Assembly (NCBI RefSeq): GCF_007830115.1
Contig: NZ_VLKP01000002.1
Coordinates: 186,001 to 250,000 of the forward strand
Source: Aerolutibacter ruishenii
GTDB lineage: Bacteria; Pseudomonadota; Gammaproteobacteria; Xanthomonadales; Xanthomonadaceae
Length of the DNA stretch: 64,000 nucleotides
Direction: 5' to 3'
Each line of letters begins with the position of its first letter. The stretch's first letter is position 1. Both the position numbers and the translations under genes were made by a program. Below are positions 13,599-21,303 of the stretch, piece by piece. The notes under the pieces were generated by a model, which was not told the DNA's origin, ran no database searches, and worked only from the letters and a program-made list of their open reading frames with translations.

Positions 13599-14891
13599 AT
13601 GTCCAGTCCCACCCCTCGCGTTTGCTGCGCAAGGCCCGGGCATCCTCCCATTGTGGTGCTGGCGGCGGCATTGGCCGTTGCATTGACCGCACCGGCACTG
13701 GCCGCGCCTCCGGCGGCGGCAACGCCCCCGGCACCGGCGACAACTTCGACAACGTCCGAGGCGACGTCCACGCCCAGGACAGCCGCAACGCCCAAGGCGA
13801 CCGCAACATCCGCCGCCACCCAGGACGCCGCGGCGAAGGCGGTGATCGCGCCGGTTGCTGCACCGGCGACCGAACCCGCCACGCCCGCGCGCGAGGCCCC
13901 GACGCTGGCGCTCAAGCCCGGCGAGTACCTGTGGACGCCGGAACTGGCCCCGCAGGGCCCGGTGGTGATCGTGATCAGCCTGCCCGAGCAGATGGCCTAC
14001 GTGTACCGCAACGGCGTGCGCATCGGCGCGTCCACGGTGAGCAGCGGCAAGAAGGGCTACGAGACACCGACCGGCGTGTTCACCATCCTGCAGAAACGCA
14101 AGGAGCACTACTCCAACCTGTATGACAACGCGCCGATGCCGTACATGCAGCGCCTGACGTGGGATGGCGTCGCGCTGCACGCCGGCCGCGTGCCCGGCTA
14201 CCCGGCCTCGCACGGTTGCGTGCGCCTGCCGCTGGAGTTCTCGAAGAAGCTGTTCGACGTCACCTCGCATGGCATGACCGTGGTGGTGGCCAACGCCGCC
14301 TCGCACGCGCCGGACGTGGTTTCACCCGGCCTGTTCGCGCCGGTGGACGCCTCCACCGGTCACGCGCGCGCGACCGCGAAGGCCCTCCCGAAGGGCCAGT
14401 TCAGCTGGACGCCGGAGCGTGCCAGCGACGGGCCGATCACCCTGGTGTTCAGCACCCGCGACGAGGAAGTGGTGGTGATGCGCGGTGGCACCGAGATCGG
14501 CCGTGCCGCCGTGACCCTGACCGGCGATCCGCTGAGCGGCACCCATGCCTACGTGCTGCTGGACGGGCAGGGCGACGGGCCCAACACACTGGCGCCCGGC
14601 CGGCCGCCGCTGCGCTGGTTGCAGGTGGAGGTGCCCGGGGCCACGCCCGACCTGCACCAGGGCCTGCAGACGGCGATCCGCGGTGAGCGCCTGATGGTGC
14701 CCCCGGTGTTCAGCCAGCTGGTGTACGAAGCGCTGACGCCCGGCGCCACCATGGTGGTGACCGACGAGCCGCTGCAGGCGCGCGGCGCCAGTACCGGCCT
14801 GACCGTGATCCGTGGCCAGGACGATGCAGCGGACGCAGAAGACGATGCCGTGCAACCTGACCCGGCCGGTCAGCAAGCTGAACACCCTTGA
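13599..14891 (+). CDS. L,D-transpeptidase (YkuD domain)
   Basis: A 430-residue exported enzyme that would crosslink peptidoglycan 3-3 or attach proteins to the wall. The N-terminus has a signal peptide (VVLAAALAVALTAPALA) and an Ala/Pro/Thr-rich stretch to about residue 105. The YkuD domain contains VVIVISLPEQMAYVYRNGVR, the conserved histidine region ALHAGRVPGYPASHG and the nucleophile C207 in SHGCVRLP. The C-terminal half (residues about 265-400) holds a second, partly similar segment (FSWTPERASDGPITLVFSTR) repeating the start of the domain without an SHGC motif, so it looks like a non-catalytic duplication. A lipoprotein L,D-transpeptidase of another family follows 25 bases downstream. Confidence 0.92.
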   Translation: MSSPTPRVCCARPGHPPIVVLAAALAVALTAPALAAPPAAATPPAPATTSTTSEATSTPRTAATPKATATSAATQDAAAKAVIAPVAAPATEPATPAREAPTLALKPGEYLWTPELAPQGPVVIVISLPEQMAYVYRNGVRIGASTVSSGKKGYETPTGVFTILQKRKEHYSNLYDNAPMPYMQRLTWDGVALHAGRVPGYPASHGCVRLPLEFSKKLFDVTSHGMTVVVANAASHAPDVVSPGLFAPVDASTGHARATAKALPKGQFSWTPERASDGPITLVFSTRDEEVVVMRGGTEIGRAAVTLTGDPLSGTHAYVLLDGQGDGPNTLAPGRPPLRWLQVEVPGATPDLHQGLQTAIRGERLMVPPVFSQLVYEALTPGATMVVTDEPLQARGASTGLTVIRGQDDAADAEDDAVQPDPAGQQAEHP

Positions 14892-14916
14892 CGCGATCAT
14901 CATGTAACCTCCCCGC

Positions 14917-15753
14917 ATGACCAAATCCCCCCTGGCCCTGCTCATGGCAGTGCTGGCAGCGGGATGCGTCGCGCCTTCGGCAAGGACGTCCATCGCCGCG
15001 GCCATTCCGCCCGTCGCACCGCCACCGTCCACCGCGCCCGCGGTCGTCGCCCCTGCCGACGCCGGGCTCCCCGTCGTAGCCAGCGCCCCCGTCCAGCCCA
15101 CGTTGCTGCAGCGGTTGGCCAAGGCTGCGCCGGAAGCCAATCCCGAAGTGCTGGCACTGGCACTGGAAGCCCGTACCTGCGCCGGCCGCGTGGGCACCGG
15201 CACCGACGCCACCCGGCTGGCGGTGATCGACTACTCGCGCCCGTCGACCGAGCGCCGGCTATGGGTGTTCGACCTGACCAAGGCAAGCCTGCTGTACGAC
15301 GAACACGTGGCCCATGGCCGTGGCAGCGGCGAGAACCTGGCCACCGCGTTCTCCAACACCGACGGCAGCCACCAGACCAGCCTGGGCCTGTTCACCACCG
15401 CCGAAACCTACATGGGCGGCAACGGCTACTCGCTGCGCATGGACGGCCACGAGCCGGGCTGGAACGACAAGGCGCGCGACCGCCTGATCGTCATGCACGG
15501 CGCGCCGTACGTGAACCCGCGGCAGGCACACGTGCAGGGCCGGCTGGGGCGCAGCTTCGGCTGCCCGGCGGTGCGCCCGGAAGTGGCGCGGCCGATGATC
15601 GACACGCTCAAGCAGGGCCAGCTGGTCTTCGCCTATGCGAAGAACGACAAGTGGCTGAAAGGCTCGCGCTTCCTGGGATGTAACGGGGCCGCCGCCCTGG
15701 TGCGCGGCGGACGGCCCGACACCGGCATGGTCAACCGCACCGCAATCCTGTGA
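14917..15753 (+). CDS. Murein L,D-transpeptidase catalytic-domain lipoprotein
   Basis: A 278-residue lipoprotein with lipobox LAAGC (lipidated C17) and a Pro/Ala-rich spacer. The fold is of the second YkuD-related family (PF13645 type), distinguished by DYSRPSTERRLWVFDL, AFSNTDGSHQTSLGLFTT, LIVMHGAPYVN and a cysteine in RSFGCPAV that corresponds to the nucleophile. It follows the first L,D-transpeptidase by 25 bases on the same strand, probably in one operon acting on peptidoglycan. Its 3' end overlaps that of the minus-strand I78 gene by 23 bases. Confidence 0.9.
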   Translation: MTKSPLALLMAVLAAGCVAPSARTSIAAAIPPVAPPPSTAPAVVAPADAGLPVVASAPVQPTLLQRLAKAAPEANPEVLALALEARTCAGRVGTGTDATRLAVIDYSRPSTERRLWVFDLTKASLLYDEHVAHGRGSGENLATAFSNTDGSHQTSLGLFTTAETYMGGNGYSLRMDGHEPGWNDKARDRLIVMHGAPYVNPRQAHVQGRLGRSFGCPAVRPEVARPMIDTLKQGQLVFAYAKNDKWLKGSRFLGCNGAAALVRGGRPDTGMVNRTAIL

Positions 15754-16054
15754 TCGCCTCGCGTTCGTTGACGTCGATGTTGAGGCGTTCGGCGCGGTAT
15801 TCCATCGTCACCACCTGACCGGGACGCAGCACGCGCGAGAGCTTGGCGCCGCTGTCACGGGTGGCGCGGTCCACCACGTCCTGCGTGGGTGCGCGGCCGA
15901 TGGCCCAGCTGGCGGCCTGCGCGTTGCACACGCCCACCGGCGGGGCGTCCATCGGCGGCTCGGCGGGCATGGTGCTGCAGGCCACCATCGAGGCGAGCAG
16001 GACCGCCAGCGGAACCAGGGGCAGGCGGGTGTCGGCGGTGCGGGGTGAGGCCAT
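15731..16054 (-). CDS. Peptidase inhibitor I78-family lipoprotein
   Basis: A 107-residue lipoprotein. The start at 16054 is preceded by CGGAG and gives a signal peptide ending in the lipobox MVAC (C26). The remainder matches the I78 family: CNAQAASWAIGRAPTQ, RATRDSGAKLSRVLRPGQVV, MEYRAERLNIDVNE and a terminal LRCG. Such proteins are small periplasmic inhibitors of serine proteases, though most bacterial members are uncharacterised. It converges on the L,D-transpeptidase gene with overlapping 3' ends. Confidence 0.88.
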   Translation of the reverse strand: MASPRTADTRLPLVPLAVLLASMVACSTMPAEPPMDAPPVGVCNAQAASWAIGRAPTQDVVDRATRDSGAKLSRVLRPGQVVTMEYRAERLNIDVNEREAITGLRCG

Positions 16055-16194
16055 GGCGGGGACTCCGGCGGGGCTTGCGGCGACAATGCGGGGGTGAGGG
16101 TGATCAGCATGTAAAGGCCGCGCCGTCGCACCGGCTGCGACCGACCGTGCCGTTGCTCGCGCCGACCCCGTCCCCCAGAGTGGAACGCACGCCG

Positions 16195-16791
16195 ATGGAC
16201 AAACCCCACGCCCCCGCCTGCGAGCGCAACCGCGACCCGATCCTGGCGGTGCTGCAGCCACGCCTGGCCGATGCCCGCCGCGTACTGGAGATCGGCAGCG
16301 GCACCGGCCAGCACGCCGTGCACTTCGCCGCAGCCATGCCGTGGCTGCAGTGGCAGTGCAGCGACCGCGCGGACAACCTGCCGGGCATCGCGCTGTGGCT
16401 GGATGACGCGGCGCTGGCCAACACCCCCGTCCCGCTGCAACTCGATGTCGCTGCAGGGCCGTGGCCCACGCAGACCTTCGATGCGGTGTTCAGCGCCAAC
16501 ACCCTGCACATCATGGGCTGGCCGGAGGTGCAGGCGTTCTTCGACGGCGTGGCGCGCGTGCTCGCGCCGGGCGGTGTGCTGGTGGTGTACGGCCCGTTCA
16601 ACTACGACGGCAGGTACACCAGCGACAGCAACCGCGAGTTCGATGCGTGGCTGCAGGCGCGCGATCCGCGCTCGGCGATCCGCGACGCCGCCGCGGTGGA
16701 TGCGTTGGCCGCGACCGTCGGCCTGGTGCTGGAAGAAGACCTGGCGATGCCCGCCAACAACCGCTGCCGGGTGTGGCGCAAGCTGCCGTGA
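16195..16791 (+). CDS. DUF938 SAM-dependent methyltransferase
   Basis: A 198-residue class I methyltransferase-like protein of the DUF938 family. It opens with ACERNRDPILAVL, followed by the SAM-binding motif VLEIGSGTGQHAVHFA, FDAVFSANTLHIMGW and VLVVYGPFNYDGRYTSDSN. The ATG at 16195 gives the family-typical N-terminus; longer frames run into the divergent I78 gene. The methyl acceptor is unknown. It lies alone between the I78 gene and the EF-hand gene. Confidence 0.9.
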   Translation: MDKPHAPACERNRDPILAVLQPRLADARRVLEIGSGTGQHAVHFAAAMPWLQWQCSDRADNLPGIALWLDDAALANTPVPLQLDVAAGPWPTQTFDAVFSANTLHIMGWPEVQAFFDGVARVLAPGGVLVVYGPFNYDGRYTSDSNREFDAWLQARDPRSAIRDAAAVDALAATVGLVLEEDLAMPANNRCRVWRKLP

Positions 16792-16897
16792 TGCCGACCG
16801 CGCGCTGAACGGCGTGGATGCGCCGTCAACGGCGATGCGGCTGTGGCGTTAACCGGTACATGCCCGGCACGTCGCCGGCGCCACCGAGGATCGCCAC

Positions 16898-17434
16898 ATG
16901 AACCGCACCACCCTGCTTGCCCTTGCCCTGACGGCCGCGACGGTGTCGGGCCTTGCCATCGCCCAGAACGCCACCGACGGCGCCCGCCCGCACCGCATGC
17001 ACGGCGACCGCATGATGCAACTGGACACCGACAAGGACGGTCGCATCAGCCGCAAGGAAGCCGAGGCCCGCCCCGCGCTGGCGCAGCGCTTTGCCGAAAT
17101 GGATGCCGACAAGGACGGCTTCCTTGACCAGAAGGACCGCCAGGCCCGCCACGCTGCGCGCAGCGACGAATGGTTCACCAAGGCCGACGCCAACCGCGAC
17201 GGCAAGCTGACCCGCGCCGAGCTCGATGCCGCGCACGAAGTGCGTCGCGCCGAGATGGAAGCCCGCCGCAAGCAGCATGCCGACGAGCGCTTCGCGCAGA
17301 TGGACACCAACAAGGATGGCGCCATCAGCCGCGAGGAGATGGCCAAGGCGCCGAAGATGGGCGGCCGTGGCGGTCGTCACCATGATGGCCAGCACCATGG
17401 CGGTCAGAAACACGATGGACAGAAGCACCACTGA
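16898..17434 (+). CDS. Exported EF-hand calcium-binding protein with His-rich tail
   Basis: A 178-residue protein with a signal peptide (TTLLALALTAATVSGLAIA). It has four EF-hand loops that keep the DxDxDG ligand pattern: DTDKDGRISRKE, DADKDGFLDQKD, DANRDGKLTRAE and DTNKDGAISREE. The last 30 residues are rich in Gly, His and Lys (HHDGQHHGGQKHDGQKHH), which suggests additional transition-metal binding. The partner is unknown. A strong hairpin (17447-17479) follows the stop. Confidence 0.88.
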   Translation: MNRTTLLALALTAATVSGLAIAQNATDGARPHRMHGDRMMQLDTDKDGRISRKEAEARPALAQRFAEMDADKDGFLDQKDRQARHAARSDEWFTKADANRDGKLTRAELDAAHEVRRAEMEARRKQHADERFAQMDTNKDGAISREEMAKAPKMGGRGGRHHDGQHHGGQKHDGQKHH

Positions 17435-17446
17435 GGCTGGGGCGCT

Positions 17447-17479
17447 CGCCCCGAGGGAGCGTGACCGCTCCCCGGGGCG
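17447..17479 (+). terminator. Hairpin after EF-hand gene
   Basis: CGCCCCGAGGGAGCG (17447-17461) pairs with CGCTCCCCGGGGCG (17466-17479) across a TGAC loop, with a single bulged A. It starts 13 bases after the EF-hand stop. There is no U-tract, so it may stabilise the 3' end rather than act as a classical intrinsic terminator. Confidence 0.45.
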
Positions 17480-17649
17480 ATGCGTTGGCAGCCGCTCCGG
17501 GTTTGGAGGCATGGCGACCGTGCCAAGCGGCCCCGTGCCATCCGGCAGGCCGTCATCGGCACCGAATCGCCGTAGGCTGTAGCGGACGCCAAACGCGGCC
17601 GCCACCCACGGCGCACCGTGCGAGGCCATCCACTCAAGGAGGATTGCCG

Positions 17650-19434
17650 ATGCGCCCGTTGTCACCTGCCACCTCGCTGCTCACCCTCGCCCTGGCCGCA
17701 ACGATGGTTGGCAGCGGGTTTGCCGCCACGCCCGCGCCGACGTCGCGAATCAGTGTCCTCGCCCATGCCGCCGCTTCGACCGCGGCCCCGGCCACCGTGC
17801 CGGTGCCTGCTGCCGAAGCAAGCACGGTGCCCACGCCGGCCGCCGTCGCGCGCTACGCCGCACAGATGCTGGCAAAAACCTACGACCCCGCCGGCCCTGG
17901 CGCCGCGGTGCTGGTGACCCGCGGCGACCAGGTGCTGTACCGCGGTTCCATCGGCCGCGCCGACATGAGCGCCGCCAATCCGCTGACCGCCGACGCGATG
18001 TTCCGCATCGCCTCGGTCAGCAAGCAGTTCGCCGCGGCCGGCGTGCTGCGCCTGGTCGAGCAGGGCAAGGTCGCGCTCGACGACCCGCTTACCCGGTACC
18101 TGCCCGGCTATCCCAACGGTGATGCGGTCAGCGTGCGCCAACTGCTCAACCACACCTCCGGCATCCGCAGCTACACCGACATGCCCGGGATGATGGACGG
18201 CCCGATCCGCAAGGACGTCACCACGGCGCAGCTGATCGACGTGTTCAAGAACGAGAAGCCCGACTTCGCCCCGGGCGAGGGCTGGCGCTACAACAACTCC
18301 GGCTACGTGCTGGTGGGCGCGGTGATCGAAGCCGCCAGCGGCATGCCGTGGCACCGGTTTCTGCACCAGGAATTCTTCGCCCCGCTGGGGATGAGCCACA
18401 CCGGCTATGGCCATGACCCCGCCATCGTCGCCCGCCAGGTGCATGGCTATGCGTGGGAAGGCGACAAGGTGGTCGATGCGCCGCCGATCAGCATGACCCA
18501 GCCGCATGCGGCCGGTGCGCTGGTGTCGTCGGTGGACGATCTGCAGAAGTGGAATCGCGCGCTGCACGAAGGCCGCCTGTTCAAGGACGCCACCTACACC
18601 GCGATGATCACGCCCGAAGGCAAGGCGGTGGACAACAAGTACGGCTACGGCATCACCACCGGCACCCTGCGTGGGCGGCCGATGTTGTCGCACGGCGGTG
18701 GCATCTTCGGCTTCTCCACCACGCTCAACTACCTGCCCGGCCCCGACATCGGCGTGGTGGTGCTGCAGAACGGCCAGGGCTCGCGCGGCGAGCACGAAGG
18801 CCCCAGCGAAATGGCGCGTCGCCTGGCCGCCTTCACCCTTGGCGATCCGTACCCCACGCCCTCGCCGATCGCCATCGACGCGGCCACGCTCAAGCAGTAC
18901 GAAGGCGTGTACCGCATCGACGACAAGACCACCCGTACCCTGCGCGTGGTGGACGGCAAGCTCACCGGCCAGCGCACCGGCGGCCAACGCGCGGAGCTGA
19001 CCTCGATTGCCCAGGACACCTTCCTGTACGAAGACGGCTTCAACCGCTTTGACGTGCTGCGCGACGCCACCGGCAAGATCACCTCGATGCGCTTCTACCC
19101 CGAGGGCGAAGGCCCGGGCACGGTGGTGGCATTGAGCAAGGAACCGCTACCGGCCGACCGCGCTTCGGTGCAGCTGCCGGCACCGGCCCTGCAACGCCTG
19201 GTGGGCCGCTACGAGTTCAACGGCATGCCGATGCTGATCACCGTGGCCGACGGCGCCCTGCACGCCCAGCTCGGCAGCCAGCCGGTGTTGCCGCTGCAGG
19301 CCGAATCCGCCGACCGCTTCTACCCCACCGTGGTGGACGCCACGTTGGAGTTCAGCCCGGCCAGCGGCATGCCGGAGACCGTGACCCTGCACCAGAACGG
19401 CCAGCAGATCGCGTTCAAGCGCAGCGCCAACTGA
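17650..19434 (+). CDS. Serine hydrolase, class C beta-lactamase/esterase family
   Basis: A 594-residue exported hydrolase. The ATG at 17650 has an ideal AAGGAGG upstream and starts a signal peptide. The catalytic domain has SVSK (nucleophile S122, base K125), the tyrosine motif YNNSGYVLVG and HGGGIFGF in place of the KTG box, as in the Pab87/EstB-like penicillin-binding esterase group. About 190 C-terminal residues form one or two lipocalin-like beta domains (YEGVYRIDDKTTRTL, LVGRYEFNGMPMLI), common in D-aminopeptidase-type members. A peptide or ester substrate in the periplasm is likely; true beta-lactam resistance is not implied. Confidence 0.88.
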   Translation: MRPLSPATSLLTLALAATMVGSGFAATPAPTSRISVLAHAAASTAAPATVPVPAAEASTVPTPAAVARYAAQMLAKTYDPAGPGAAVLVTRGDQVLYRGSIGRADMSAANPLTADAMFRIASVSKQFAAAGVLRLVEQGKVALDDPLTRYLPGYPNGDAVSVRQLLNHTSGIRSYTDMPGMMDGPIRKDVTTAQLIDVFKNEKPDFAPGEGWRYNNSGYVLVGAVIEAASGMPWHRFLHQEFFAPLGMSHTGYGHDPAIVARQVHGYAWEGDKVVDAPPISMTQPHAAGALVSSVDDLQKWNRALHEGRLFKDATYTAMITPEGKAVDNKYGYGITTGTLRGRPMLSHGGGIFGFSTTLNYLPGPDIGVVVLQNGQGSRGEHEGPSEMARRLAAFTLGDPYPTPSPIAIDAATLKQYEGVYRIDDKTTRTLRVVDGKLTGQRTGGQRAELTSIAQDTFLYEDGFNRFDVLRDATGKITSMRFYPEGEGPGTVVALSKEPLPADRASVQLPAPALQRLVGRYEFNGMPMLITVADGALHAQLGSQPVLPLQAESADRFYPTVVDATLEFSPASGMPETVTLHQNGQQIAFKRSAN

Positions 19435-19593
19435 CCCACCCAACACCGCGTCCCCATCCGGGGGCGCGGACCGCCCCCTCACCCCCTCAGGGCGCAGGGT
19501 CAAACTCACCCCGTGCCCACCCGAAGCGCGACCTTGGCACCTTGCGCCCGCCCTCACCCGTAAAATGGCGGACCGCACCCCCGGCCGCCGCAA

Positions 19594-21303
19594 ATGCTCC
19601 GCATCACCGACCTCAAGCTGCCCCTCGACCATCCGCCCGAGGCGCTGGAAGCGGCAGTGCGCGCGCGGCTGGGCCTGCGCGCCGACGAGCCGGCGAGCGT
19701 GCACGTGTTCCGCCGCGGCCACGACGCGCGCAAGCGCGGCGACATCCAGCTGATCTACACCCTCGACGTCGACACTCCCCGCGCAGCCGAGTTGCTGGCG
19801 CGCGAACACGCCGCTGCAGACAGTGCCCCAAGCGGGGTATCCGGCGCTGCACCGGGCGCCTCGGCCCGCAAAGGCGAGTCGAAGGGCCAACCCAAACTCG
19901 GTCCCACCCCCGACACCACCTACAAACTCGTCACCCACGCCCCCGACGGGCTGACGGAGCGTCCCATCGTGGTCGGCTTCGGCCCCTGCGGCCTGTTCGC
20001 CGCGCTGCTGCTGGCGCAGATGGGCTTCCGCCCGATCGTGCTGGAGCGCGGCAAGGCCGTGCGCGAACGCACCCAGGACACCTGGGGCCTGTGGCGCAAG
20101 CGCGAGCTGACGCCCGAATCCAACGTGCAGTTTGGCGAAGGCGGCGCCGGCACCTTCTCCGACGGCAAGCTGTACAGCCAGATCAGCGACAAGGAACACC
20201 GCGGGCGCAAGGTGCTGCGCGAGTTCGTGCTGGCCGGCGCGCCGGAGGAGATCGAATACGTCAGCAAGCCGCACATCGGCACCTTCCGCCTGGTGTCGAT
20301 GATCCAGTCGATGCGCGAAGAGATCCTCCGCCTGGGCGGCGAGATCCGCTTCTCCGCGCGCGTGGACGACCTGCTGGTGGAGACTGACGCCGAAGGCGTG
20401 CGCCACGTGCGCGGCGTGAAACTGTCCGACGGCAGCGAACTGCACAGCGGCCACGTGGTGATGGCGCTGGGCCACAGCGCGCGCGACAGCTTCGAGATGT
20501 TGCACGCCCGCGGCGTGCACATGGAGGCCAAGCCGTTCTCGGTCGGCTTCCGCATCGAGCACCCGCAGTCGCTGATCGACCGAGCGCGCTTCGGCCCGCA
20601 GGCCGGGCATCCGCTGCTGGGCGCGGCCGACTACAAGCTGGTGCACCACGCCAGGAACGGGCGCGCGGTGTACAGCTTCTGCATGTGCCCCGGCGGCACG
20701 GTGGTGGCCGCGACCAGCGAACCGGGCCGGGTGGTGACCAACGGCATGAGCCAGTATTCGCGCAACGAGCGCAATGCCAACGCCGGCATCGTGGTCGGCA
20801 TCGAACCGGCGGACTTCGCCGAGTACGACAACAGCGGCTCGCCGCTGGCGGGCGTGGCGCTGCAGCGGCACTTCGAATCGCTGGCGTATGAGCTGGGTGG
20901 ACGCACCTACGATGCGCCGGGCCAGCTGGTCGGCGACTTCATCGCCAACCGTGCATCCACCGCGTTCGGCGAGGTGCAGCCGTCGTACAAGCCCGGCGTG
21001 CACCTGACCAACCTCGAGACCGCGCTGCCGCGCTACGCCATCGACGCGATCCGCGAGGCGTTGCCGGCATTCGGGAAGCAGATCAAGGGCTTCGACCGCG
21101 CCGATGCGGTGCTGACCGGCGTGGAGACACGCACTTCGTCACCAGTACGAATCACCCGCGGTGAAGATCTGCAGAGCCTCAACACCCGCGGCCTGTATCC
21201 GGCCGGCGAAGGCGCCGGCTATGCCGGCGGCATCCTCTCGGCGGGCGTGGACGGCATCCGCGTGGCCGAGGCGGTGGCGCGCGCGATCATGGCGCCGCGC
21301 TGA
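19594..21303 (+). CDS. FAD-dependent dehydrogenase (COG2509-like)
   Basis: A 569-residue flavoprotein. The N-terminal domain of about 100 residues (MLRITDLKLPLDHPPEALEA) is typical of this uncharacterised dehydrogenase group, followed by a low-complexity linker. The FAD site is PIVVGFGPCGLFAALLLAQM, with further signatures GGAGTFSDGKLYSQ, HIGTFRLV and a C-terminal LYPAGEGAGYAGGI. The electron acceptor and substrate are unknown. Its last 17 bases overlap the 3' end of the minus-strand GGDEF-EAL gene. Confidence 0.88.
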   Translation: MLRITDLKLPLDHPPEALEAAVRARLGLRADEPASVHVFRRGHDARKRGDIQLIYTLDVDTPRAAELLAREHAAADSAPSGVSGAAPGASARKGESKGQPKLGPTPDTTYKLVTHAPDGLTERPIVVGFGPCGLFAALLLAQMGFRPIVLERGKAVRERTQDTWGLWRKRELTPESNVQFGEGGAGTFSDGKLYSQISDKEHRGRKVLREFVLAGAPEEIEYVSKPHIGTFRLVSMIQSMREEILRLGGEIRFSARVDDLLVETDAEGVRHVRGVKLSDGSELHSGHVVMALGHSARDSFEMLHARGVHMEAKPFSVGFRIEHPQSLIDRARFGPQAGHPLLGAADYKLVHHARNGRAVYSFCMCPGGTVVAATSEPGRVVTNGMSQYSRNERNANAGIVVGIEPADFAEYDNSGSPLAGVALQRHFESLAYELGGRTYDAPGQLVGDFIANRASTAFGEVQPSYKPGVHLTNLETALPRYAIDAIREALPAFGKQIKGFDRADAVLTGVETRTSSPVRITRGEDLQSLNTRGLYPAGEGAGYAGGILSAGVDGIRVAEAVARAIMAPR

